41,109 nucleotides of DNA from CAZPRY01 sp964589175 (GTDB lineage: Bacteria; Fidelibacterota; UBA2242), in NCBI GenBank assembly GCA_964589175.1, contig CAZPRY010000037.1, positions 1-41,109 on the forward strand, written 5' to 3'. Below the pieces are notes generated by a model. The model was not told the origin of the DNA and ran no database searches. It saw nothing but the letters and a program-made list of their open reading frames with translations. Shown piece after piece: positions 25,329 to 32,154 of the stretch. The translations under genes were made by a program, and so were the position numbers. How positions within the stretch are numbered: the stretch's first letter is position 1; each line of letters begins with the position of its first letter.

Positions 25329-26141
25329 CTATCTTAATACTGCATCAAATCCTATGCTTTCTCTTTCTATGATCGATTTGGGTAAATACAATAGAGCCAA
25401 CTCTTTTTCAATCTTTCTACTAACTCTTTTAGTATAGGGTAGATTTCTTATGAAATTTATAAGTCTTTTTGAGAATAGCGGAGTATAAATTTCAACTTGT
25501 AAAATGGATGCTGTATGTAGCAAGGGCGCAAGATGCTGAGGAGCCATGATCTCTATAAAATATTCCCAAACCGTATTATAATCTTCTTTTTGTGATTTTT
25601 CTTTGAATAGAAAATCTCTAAACCCCATGTTAAACATTTCTTTTAAATACATTTTTGCTTTGGGATGTATTTCTTCAAATGATCTTATTTTGCCTGATTC
25701 CTTATGCCCTAATGGATTTTCATGAAGCCAATATCCTCCAAAACATTCATCTCCCCCATCACCGGTGACGATTACTCTGCTGTATTCTCTGGCATAAGAG
25801 CAAAGTATATAAACATTTACGTCACCCTTGAAATTATATCGTCTAATCTTATCATATTGATCCTTAAAATTTTTCTGTTCACGATCAGATATGATTATTT
25901 CATTGTGTCTTGTATTAAACAATTTCGCAACTTCACGCGCATAGATAATATCTGGATAGTCCCCTGATTTCGCGAGGGTAAATGTTGAGATAGGTAGATT
26001 TGGATAGACCTTTCGAATAAGTGCTAAAATAAGAGAAGAATCGATGCCGCCTGATAATAAAAGAGAAATGGGAACCTCAGGAATTTCCCTTATGTTTTCA
26101 ATAATCGTATTTTCTAAATTATCAACCAACTTTACAGTCAT
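25329..26141 (-). CDS. Asparagine-synthetase-like ATP-dependent amide synthetase, synthetase domain only
   Basis: 270-residue protein equivalent to the C-terminal half of AsnB. The PP-loop SGGIDS (30-35) binds ATP pyrophosphate, and GDGGDECFGGY (127-137) matches the family's GEGADELFGGY. The N-terminal glutaminase domain with its catalytic Cys is absent, so it cannot make its own ammonia; such enzymes adenylate a side-chain or terminal carboxylate for attack by another amine, as lasso-peptide cyclases do. The C-terminus stops at SIIERESIGFDAVLR, where AsnB proteins usually continue, so it is short. The start codon overlaps the toroid gene by 20 bases. Inferred role: forming an amide or lactam on the modified peptide. 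Confidence 0.82.
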   Translation of the reverse strand: MTVKLVDNLENTIIENIREIPEVPISLLLSGGIDSSLILALIRKVYPNLPISTFTLAKSGDYPDIIYAREVAKLFNTRHNEIIISDREQKNFKDQYDKIRRYNFKGDVNVYILCSYAREYSRVIVTGDGGDECFGGYWLHENPLGHKESGKIRSFEEIHPKAKMYLKEMFNMGFRDFLFKEKSQKEDYNTVWEYFIEIMAPQHLAPLLHTASILQVEIYTPLFSKRLINFIRNLPYTKRVSRKIEKELALLYLPKSIIERESIGFDAVLR

Positions 26142-27003
26142 TTAATAACCGATATCCTCTTACTAAAGAGTAAAGTGCCCAGCAACTTCCTTCTTCAATA
26201 TAATGATAACGCCAGAGTCCATTTGGAAGTTGATTCTCTAATAACCACTTAAGGGCATTTGCAAGAACTTGCTGTGAGATTTTATTCTGATATTCTTGAA
26301 TAGCAACCATACAAATACCAGTGCACCATGGGTCGCTTCCGATAGGATGTTCTTTCCAAGGTCCCCATCCACCATCACTATTTTGCTGGGTACAGAGCCA
26401 TTGTAAAGCATTTGTGATAATATCTTGATTATTTATATTGTACTTGTTTTTTCTTAACGCTAATAATGTAAATGCTGCTTTATATGTAAGACATGGCTGC
26501 AATTTGAATTCATCTATCCATTTATTTTCTAGCCAATTTATATGTTTAGAAGACGATAACTGAGGTAGAAAATATAATAGAAGTCCTGTATTTGGAATTC
26601 GAGCCGAGTCTCTTATAGAATTACCCCAACCACCGTTATCATTGGATTGTCCACTTAACCATTTATATGCTTTTTTTATAGGATCAGGGAATTCATCAAA
26701 AATATTTAGAAGTAGAATACACCATATTGATTCAAGTACATCTGACCATCCGCCATCGTCTTTTTGCATTTCAATGCATAATAATGCTAGTTTTTTGTAC
26801 AAATCTGAACCAGGATTTACACCACTTTCTTTTAAAAGAACAGCTAACCTGCAAATTCTAGCGAGTTCTATATTCTTGTTAAGGAAATCTCGAAATACTC
26901 TGATAAGTGCAATAACACTGTGCTGAATTGCGATTTCAATATTCGTTATGTTATTATCTGCAGCCATGACAGCTACTGCATTGGAGACAGTACTTGTCAC
27001 CAT
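26122..27003 (-). CDS. Alpha/alpha-toroid (prenyltransferase/squalene-cyclase-repeat) protein
   Basis: Up to 293 residues, with QW-type repeats of the terpene cyclase/prenyltransferase superfamily: QKDDGGWSD (80-88), QSNDNGGWGN (119-128), QQNSDGGWGPW (206-216) and NQLPNGLWRYH (257-267). The squalene-hopene cyclase acid motif DxDD is absent, so classic terpene cyclisation is unlikely; the fold may bind the peptide or act as a noncanonical enzyme. Start is uncertain: ATG at 27003 (overlapping 50 bases of the precursor gene, including the core codons) or ATG at 26967 (14-base overlap, 281 residues). Neither has a well-spaced Shine-Dalgarno, so translation is probably coupled to the precursor. 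Confidence 0.72.
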   Translation of the reverse strand: MVTSTVSNAVAVMAADNNITNIEIAIQHSVIALIRVFRDFLNKNIELARICRLAVLLKESGVNPGSDLYKKLALLCIEMQKDDGGWSDVLESIWCILLLNIFDEFPDPIKKAYKWLSGQSNDNGGWGNSIRDSARIPNTGLLLYFLPQLSSSKHINWLENKWIDEFKLQPCLTYKAAFTLLALRKNKYNINNQDIITNALQWLCTQQNSDGGWGPWKEHPIGSDPWCTGICMVAIQEYQNKISQQVLANALKWLLENQLPNGLWRYHYIEEGSCWALYSLVRGYRLLNDCKVG

Positions 27004-27109
27004 TAAACTTTTCAGTGATCTCCTTAGGAAAAATTAGTTCTTTTTCCTTTTCAAACTCCGGTTTCTTATAAGGATCACCAATTTCAATATTTTTTTTGGG
27101 TTCTTCCAT
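26954..27109 (-). CDS. Putative RiPP precursor peptide, CX2CX2CX2C core
   Basis: A 51-residue peptide with a highly charged, Cys-free leader and a Cys-rich tail. The leader holds YKKPEF (14-19), matching the YxxPx(L/F) pattern that PqqD-like recognition elements bind in lasso and related leaders. The C-terminus KYCLQCSSCHGCR places C41, C44, C47 and C50 exactly three residues apart. I set the start at the ATG at 27109 because GAGGAG (27118-27123) is eight bases upstream; the frame is open 11 codons further up but lacks a site. It lies 13 bases after the pqqD-like stop, among a radical SAM enzyme, its recognition protein and two further candidate tailoring enzymes. The modification chemistry is inferred from the neighbours only. 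Confidence 0.75.
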   Translation of the reverse strand: MEEPKKNIEIGDPYKKPEFEKEKELIFPKEITEKFNGDKYCLQCSSCHGCR

Positions 27110-27122
27110 CGCTGAAACTCCT

Positions 27123-27404
27123 CTATTTAAAGATATTTTCATTTTCCATCTTTTGCACTAATTCAATGAAATCCTTTACTATTGCCTCAGTATTTACATC
27201 TTTATATTTATCTAAGAGATATTTTTGTATTTCTCCTACTTTTTTATTCCCGTCAAACATGGATAATATACAATAAGAAGTCTCATTTATTTTAAATGAA
27301 TCTCCATTCTCAATATTAAATAGCCAAAACATCCCTTCATCTATATCTAATTTATATAGTATGAACTCTTCTTTTAATTCCAGTACCCGATCTATTTCCA
27401 ACAT
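27123..27404 (-). CDS. PqqD-family RiPP recognition element
   Basis: 93-residue winged-helix-like protein of the PqqD family, which binds RiPP leader peptides and delivers them to radical SAM partners. The beta-rich N-terminus is LEIDRVLELKEEFILYKL; the central ININETSYCILSMFDGNKKV matches the family's NxTAxxIxxLxDGxxTV, followed by the helical C-terminus (IQKYLLDKY, IVKDFIELV). The start overlaps the end of the radical SAM gene by 13 bases, with a GAGG site seven bases upstream, so expression is coupled. It is immediately upstream of the precursor gene. Confidence 0.88.
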   Translation of the reverse strand: MLEIDRVLELKEEFILYKLDIDEGMFWLFNIENGDSFKINETSYCILSMFDGNKKVGEIQKYLLDKYKDVNTEAIVKDFIELVQKMENENIFK

Positions 27405-28480
27405 TGTGGGTCCTCAGCTAGGTAATCCCCGGTCATAGCGTAGGCAATCGCTCTGCATCCGCTACACCTTGGTATCAGCTCACATCCTTTGCATTTTCCA
27501 TGTAAATTATTTTTATCTCTTATCTTCCAGAGAATATCTGATGTGTACCATATTTTAAATATAGAATCTTTCAACAAATTTCCAATAGGAATAGGTAGCC
27601 TTCTACACGGAAGAACAGTTCCATCAGGAAGTATTGTAAGGCTATCCATTCCAATCGAACACATTCCTCCTAGATCAATCTCCAAAGGAACATTAGGTTT
27701 TTTTGCTATTTCAGGATTTAATAGTGCCCATAAAGTACGATATTTAATTATTTTTAGTGATGTTCCTTTTCGATATTCCATTTCAGCCCGCCGATATATT
27801 TGCTGAAAAAGTTCGTAAATTTCATTTTTAGAGAGAAACCAATCCCTAAATTCAGCGCCCTTTCCTTCAGGAACAAATCTCTCGATTGTAAGTGTGTCTA
27901 TATTCTCCTTAATTACAAGATCAATCAGAGATGGAACTTCTTGAAAATTCTTTTTATGGACAGTGAACATCAGTCGTCTGTTTATTTTATGCTCCTGGAG
28001 AAGCCTAAAAGATTCAATTGCTCTTTTATAAGATCCTTTACCTCTGATGAAATCGTTAGTTTTTTCTGTAGCGCCATCCAATGAGATTTGGATGTAATAT
28101 AACTTTTTTAAAGATTTAAGTTTTTCTATTATCTCATCTTTTATCAAGACTCCATTTGTTAATATTCCAATTCTCCAAATGTATTCGCTATTTTCTAAAT
28201 ATTTTAGAATTGGGAATAATTCTTTCTTTAGAAAGGGTTCACCCCCGGTTAATGCAATTCTTCCTTTCGTATTCCATTTTTTCAATGCAGCGATGATTTG
28301 ATCAGCAATTATCTTTAGTTGAGAGAGATTAAGTTCAGAGTCATTACTGAATTCTTTTTGGTAACAATGTGGACATCGCAAATTGCATAAGTCGGTTATA
28401 TGCCACTGAATATAAAATTCTGACTCGGAATTTGTGGCTTTATCTCTGCTATTTTCCTTTTCCATTTCGTTCTTTTCCAA
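27392..28480 (-). CDS. Radical SAM/SPASM peptide-modifying enzyme (PqqE-like)
   Basis: 362-residue radical SAM enzyme with a C-terminal SPASM domain. The catalytic 4Fe-4S cluster is bound by CNLRCPHC (C32, C36, C39). SAM-binding motifs follow (ALTGGEPFLKKELFPIL, IGILTNGVLI, ISLDGATEKTND). The SPASM region has MCSIGMDSLTILPDGTVLPC and C330, C333, C339, C342 and C360, enough for auxiliary clusters. Such enzymes install C-C or thioether cross-links in RiPP precursors. The start is TTG at 28480 with AGGAG nine bases upstream; an ATG five codons later is possible. It is the first gene of the peptide operon. Confidence 0.92.
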   Translation of the reverse strand: MEKNEMEKENSRDKATNSESEFYIQWHITDLCNLRCPHCYQKEFSNDSELNLSQLKIIADQIIAALKKWNTKGRIALTGGEPFLKKELFPILKYLENSEYIWRIGILTNGVLIKDEIIEKLKSLKKLYYIQISLDGATEKTNDFIRGKGSYKRAIESFRLLQEHKINRRLMFTVHKKNFQEVPSLIDLVIKENIDTLTIERFVPEGKGAEFRDWFLSKNEIYELFQQIYRRAEMEYRKGTSLKIIKYRTLWALLNPEIAKKPNVPLEIDLGGMCSIGMDSLTILPDGTVLPCRRLPIPIGNLLKDSIFKIWYTSDILWKIRDKNNLHGKCKGCELIPRCSGCRAIAYAMTGDYLAEDPQCWK

Positions 28481-28522
28481 TAATGCACGCTCCTATAAAT
28501 ATGTTATGCTACATTATTAACT

Positions 28523-28550
28523 ATTACAAAAGAATTTGTGCCTGATTCAA
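28523..28550 (-). promoter_or_regulatory. Candidate promoter of the RiPP operon
   Basis: On the minus strand TTGAAT (28545-28550) and TGTAAT (28523-28528) are 16 bases apart, about 43 bases upstream of the radical SAM start. They resemble a sigma-70 promoter, but the region is AT-rich and chance matches are easy. The 28481-28759 stretch holds no other convincing feature; a 67-codon TTG-start frame there is dismissed. Confidence 0.35.
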
Positions 28551-28759
28551 AGAATTATTCATTTTTACTTGGGTATTAATATATCCACACGACATTTTTA
28601 AAAACTTGACTATATGCCTTTTTCTATAACTAAAAATTTCTTTCTTCACTTTTCTTATTTTAATACTCACGTGATTTCGTATAGCGTTCACAACAAGGAA
28701 TTTATCATGGCAACCACAAACTTCCAATTGCTTATATCCTGCCGGTAATATTTTTAAAC

Positions 28760-28787
28760 GGTTTATGGGATCATGGTCCCATAAACC
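28760..28787 (-). terminator. Hairpin at the end of the polysaccharide operon
   Basis: GGTTTATGGGA (28760-28770) and TCCCATAAACC (28777-28787) form a perfect 11-bp stem with a 6-base loop, four bases past the stop of the GH16 gene. On the minus strand it is followed by GTTTAAAAATATT, a weak U-tract. It probably terminates or stabilises the 3' end of the operon and insulates it from the RiPP promoter. Confidence 0.6.
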
Positions 28788-28791
28788 TTAT

Positions 28792-29595
28792 TCAGCGCGA
28801 CAGGAAATTGGGCAGAAACGATTTTGCTTCGGGCACAAAGATAAACTTCTCAATCACGATTTCGATTTCTTTGCCGTCGGAAGGGCCACTTTCATCGACC
28901 AGATAGAGATTCATACGGACTTTCTCCTTACCACGCCTGGGGACATTTTTACCGGTGTAATTCCAGAGGCTAATCACGTGCTTCTCGGTCGGCGGCTGGA
29001 GATAGTGTCCATTCAGGGATTGAAAGAAAACATGGTCGCGGTTCCAGGTAAAAGCGTGGGTCGAAAAGCTGCCGTTTAATTCAAACGCGAAACGCCGCAC
29101 GCTCCCATCCTCATGATACGGCTGGACAACATACTGGGCGTTGATCGCGCCGTCCTTGCCCCAGCGGCTGAATTCAATATCGATCTCCCGGTTGGGCGCC
29201 GCCGCTTCACTGTCATAAGTAAAAAGGCCCAGGACGGTGTTGCGGTCCAGCCGGTCCACGCGGCTATTGATCTGGAAAATGTAGGTTCCGTAGCCGAAGC
29301 TTTTCAGTGAGATAAGTTCCGATGCGAGCCACTTATCTTCAAGCTTGCATAATTTCAAATGCAGACGGCCCGCATCGTCAACCCGGACATTTTCCTGACT
29401 ATCGGAGAACAAGTTATTGCGCGGCGCCACTCTTGTATCCGAATTCTTGACGCGCCATTTAAAGCCGGAAAAAGAGATGATCCGAACGTCTTTTCCCCAG
29501 GCACCGAAAACGGATTGGACTTGTATCAGAAAGAAAACAAGAAAGGCAAATCCTATCCGCCTCATTTTCCGGGCTATTATATTTCCGTCGAACAT
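28792..29595 (-). CDS. Secreted GH16-family glycoside hydrolase
   Basis: 267 residues with a signal peptide; the ATG at 29565 (MRRIGFAFLVFFLIQVQSVFGA) is the more likely start than the upstream one at 29595. The GH16 jelly-roll active site is EIDIEF (E137, D139, E141 in the longer count), preceded by YGTYIFQIN and followed by HAFTWNRDHVFFQSLNGHY, all typical of the family. GH16 enzymes cleave beta-1,3 or beta-1,3/1,4-glucans or galactans. As the last gene of an operon with a processive synthase and an outer-membrane barrel, it probably trims or releases the exported polymer; the substrate is not determined. Confidence 0.82.
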   Translation of the reverse strand: MFDGNIIARKMRRIGFAFLVFFLIQVQSVFGAWGKDVRIISFSGFKWRVKNSDTRVAPRNNLFSDSQENVRVDDAGRLHLKLCKLEDKWLASELISLKSFGYGTYIFQINSRVDRLDRNTVLGLFTYDSEAAAPNREIDIEFSRWGKDGAINAQYVVQPYHEDGSVRRFAFELNGSFSTHAFTWNRDHVFFQSLNGHYLQPPTEKHVISLWNYTGKNVPRRGKEKVRMNLYLVDESGPSDGKEIEIVIEKFIFVPEAKSFLPNFLSR

Positions 29596-29625
29596 AAAAT
29601 CAGCATCATAACAGAACCATTTGGA

Positions 29626-30834
29626 CTACCCAAGCAACAGACTCGCTGTTGCCGCCGCCGCTACCTGCACCGTTAGATTATCCAGTCCGTGCGAGCTGAC
29701 CGCTTCAATCAAGGCCGTTGCAATCCCGCAGGCTTGCGCGACCAGCAGGGCTGTTTGCCACGGTACGTGGGCCAGCAACAGGGAAAGGAACACTCCCAGC
29801 ATACTCATAAACATCACCGCCAGCGATCCCTCAACGCTGCGCTGAGCCGGTACACCGGCAAGCGATGGAACCTTATATTTATGAGTTCCCCACCTCGACC
29901 CGACCGGTTCTCCGACGGCGTCGCCCCAGCCGCTGGCCATATATGCCACGAAAGCGAATTTATGGAAAAACAGATTTGCAAACACACCCCCCAGAGCCGT
30001 CGTAATCAAGGGTATGACGATGAACAACGTCCGGTGCGGCGCATCCTTCTCGCGCGCCATCGCTTCATAAAAGGAAAATCCGTCTCCGCGATAAACGGCG
30101 TAAAGCACACACAGGAAGATCACACTGCCAAACAATGCCACTGCGCTTAGCCCCATGAATAAATGCAGAATCCCCGCCATGGTGAAAATGAAAACATGAA
30201 AGACCTTGCGCGTATAAGCCGTTCGAATTCCTTTCTGCTGCTTTAACCAGCCGGCAAATCCACCGGCCAGAATACCGTAAATCAGGAAAATCGGACCAAG
30301 CAGAATGATGCTTCTAATGCTCGGGACAGCCGATTCAATAAACTTCGACAGCAATTGCGACGGATGTTTGGGCGAAGCTGCGAGAATGCCTGTCTTCGGA
30401 TCGAAGTTCACCTGGCGCAGGATTGACGGACTGTGTGATAAACGGGTGCCTTTCTCGATCTTCACTTCTTCCCCACCGCGCATCATGGCCGGACTCAACC
30501 AGAGCGAAAAACTAAGCAGAGCGCCAAGAAAGGCCAGTACCGGTAGGCCGATTTTCACATGCTTAAATTTTGAGCGCAATAGAGACCGAACGGCCTGCTG
30601 GCTCAACCAGCCGGTAAAAACCACCAGCAACAGGATAATAATCCGCACGCCCCAACTTTCAAATTCCGGCCCGTAGTCTCGTGCGCGTGCAAAATCCGCC
30701 AGCCAGCGTACGGGTCCCTGCAGAGTACTTGTTCCCACCGAAAATCCAATGGAACCCCAGATAAAGAGAAAGAGGAAAATATTTTTGAGCGTCAGCGGAA
30801 AATATCTCTCCGCAAATCTTCTTTCAGATTTCAT
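29626..30834 (-). CDS. Dolichol/phytol-kinase-like integral membrane protein
   Basis: 402 residues, about ten membrane helices. The C-terminal half matches the CTP-dependent polyprenol/phytol kinase superfamily: TRKVFHVFIFTMAG, YMASGWGDAVGEPVGSRWG, the lysine-rich HKYKVP...QRSVEGSLA nucleotide region, and 'EAVSSHGLDNLTVQ'. The N-terminal 180 residues are a separate membrane region with a large loop, which I cannot assign. Placed 21 bases after the YaiO-like gene, it may phosphorylate a lipid (polyprenol) carrier or anchor for the polymer; this is an inference from context. Confidence 0.72.
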   Translation of the reverse strand: MKSERRFAERYFPLTLKNIFLFLFIWGSIGFSVGTSTLQGPVRWLADFARARDYGPEFESWGVRIIILLLVVFTGWLSQQAVRSLLRSKFKHVKIGLPVLAFLGALLSFSLWLSPAMMRGGEEVKIEKGTRLSHSPSILRQVNFDPKTGILAASPKHPSQLLSKFIESAVPSIRSIILLGPIFLIYGILAGGFAGWLKQQKGIRTAYTRKVFHVFIFTMAGILHLFMGLSAVALFGSVIFLCVLYAVYRGDGFSFYEAMAREKDAPHRTLFIVIPLITTALGGVFANLFFHKFAFVAYMASGWGDAVGEPVGSRWGTHKYKVPSLAGVPAQRSVEGSLAVMFMSMLGVFLSLLLAHVPWQTALLVAQACGIATALIEAVSSHGLDNLTVQVAAAATASLLLG

Positions 30835-30855
30835 TGTAAACCTGATTTTAATTGT

Positions 30856-32136
30856 CTAAAAACGTCTGCTGAGGCCGGCGCTCAGGCTGCATCGTTTGAG
30901 AAACAAATCTTTGCGCCATTCGTCGTTTTCAAGGCCGATACCCCATTTCAGAATCGTCAAACTGCCCAGACTGTGCTGACCGCCGATGCCCATCTTCTTT
31001 GTAGTCAGGTAATCAACCTCTTCCTGCGTATAGATATCATCCGGTGAATTGCCGTAGCCGATACCCAGTGTCAGGTAGTTTTCGGCGTTGGCAAAATAAC
31101 GACGGGTTTCGAAATAGAACGAACGCGAGAAGGAAACATCCTTGGGCGTCAGGTAGGTACGGAGATTAAACCAGTAATTGCGATAGTACTTGCCGACAGA
31201 GCCAGTGATCACGCCAACTTTACTGCCGGGAAAACTGATATAACGAAAGCCGAGCGAAGCCTCGAACGAACGCGGCAGACGTTGGAAGATTTCGGCGCCA
31301 AAACGATAATCAGGGAACAAATCCGTCCAGGAATAACCGAATCCGACATAGGAGTAGGTCCCCGGCCGGATTTTCGGATAGGATTCCAGTTCCAGTTGAG
31401 CACCCTGCTTTTTAAAACGATAGGCATAACTCAGGCGTCCGATTACGGTACCGATCCGGGTGCGCCGGGAATAATCCAGGCTGGCGAAATGCCACGGATC
31501 GCGGTCCTGTTTGAGACCGCCGAAGGCCCATTCCGAGATGGTGTTTTCAAAACGATCATAAGTGTAATTCAATCCGATTTTGGAAACCTTGCCCTTCTCG
31601 CGCAGTTGTGCATATAAAGACCGCGCTTCGGGATGGGAAGGATTGAGATCGAGCAGACGATCCAGCACGATAACGGCAGTAGATTCTGATTCGAGTTTAA
31701 CGAGCAACTGGGCTTTTTTAAACAGCAATTCTTCGCGATTGGGGTAGGATTTCAATCCCTCATCCAGGTATCGCAAAGCGCTCTGGTAATTCCCCGACCA
31801 ATTCTCGACATCGACGACGGCCAGACGGGCATCAAGATAATCCGGCTTAGCGGTCAGAACGGTCAGCAATTCCCGGCGGGCAGCATCGAACTGTTTATCC
31901 CAAGCAAAAAGACGGCCGAGCAGGATCCGCGCATCATAATAATCCGGATAACTTTCGAGAATTTGCGAGCACAAATCCCGTGCTTTCTGGCGCTCGCCGC
32001 CGAAAGCCAGTTCGCGCGCCTGCAGAAACAAAGCGTCCGGATCCACCTTCGTCTGGGCCGGCAGAGAAAGTGACAGAAGCAATAGGATTCCTCCGATGAC
32101 CAGTAAACCATATCGACCAAATTGCGAAATCTTCAT
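30856..32136 (-). CDS. TPR plus YaiO-type outer-membrane beta-barrel protein
   Basis: 426 residues: signal peptide (MKISQFGRYGLLVIGGIL...PAQ), about four TPR units in the first 170 residues (FLQARELAFGGERQKARDLC, ARILLGRLFAWDKQFDAARR), then a beta-barrel of alternating aromatic strands ending in the C-terminal Phe used by the BAM machinery (GLSRRF). This is the YaiO layout and functionally parallels the TPR-plus-porin exporters PgaA, BcsC and AlgK/AlgE. The start is the ATG at 32136 with AAGGA seven bases upstream; a TTG at 32154, adjacent to the synthase stop, is less likely. Inferred role: polysaccharide export across the outer membrane. Confidence 0.82.
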   Translation of the reverse strand: MKISQFGRYGLLVIGGILLLLSLSLPAQTKVDPDALFLQARELAFGGERQKARDLCSQILESYPDYYDARILLGRLFAWDKQFDAARRELLTVLTAKPDYLDARLAVVDVENWSGNYQSALRYLDEGLKSYPNREELLFKKAQLLVKLESESTAVIVLDRLLDLNPSHPEARSLYAQLREKGKVSKIGLNYTYDRFENTISEWAFGGLKQDRDPWHFASLDYSRRTRIGTVIGRLSYAYRFKKQGAQLELESYPKIRPGTYSYVGFGYSWTDLFPDYRFGAEIFQRLPRSFEASLGFRYISFPGSKVGVITGSVGKYYRNYWFNLRTYLTPKDVSFSRSFYFETRRYFANAENYLTLGIGYGNSPDDIYTQEEVDYLTTKKMGIGGQHSLGSLTILKWGIGLENDEWRKDLFLKRCSLSAGLSRRF

Positions 32137-32154
32137 GATGCAATCCTTATTCAA

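Noticed and set aside
25329..26141. Classic lasso peptide cluster
   Set aside because: No B-type transglutaminase-like protease and no lasso-like core (Gly/Ala/Ser at position 1 with Asp/Glu at 7-9); the peptide is Cys-rich and a radical SAM enzyme is present.
28524..28727. 67-codon minus-strand frame upstream of the radical SAM gene
   Set aside because: TTG start without ribosome site, biased AT-driven composition, no recognisable motif; the candidate promoter of the RiPP operon lies inside it.
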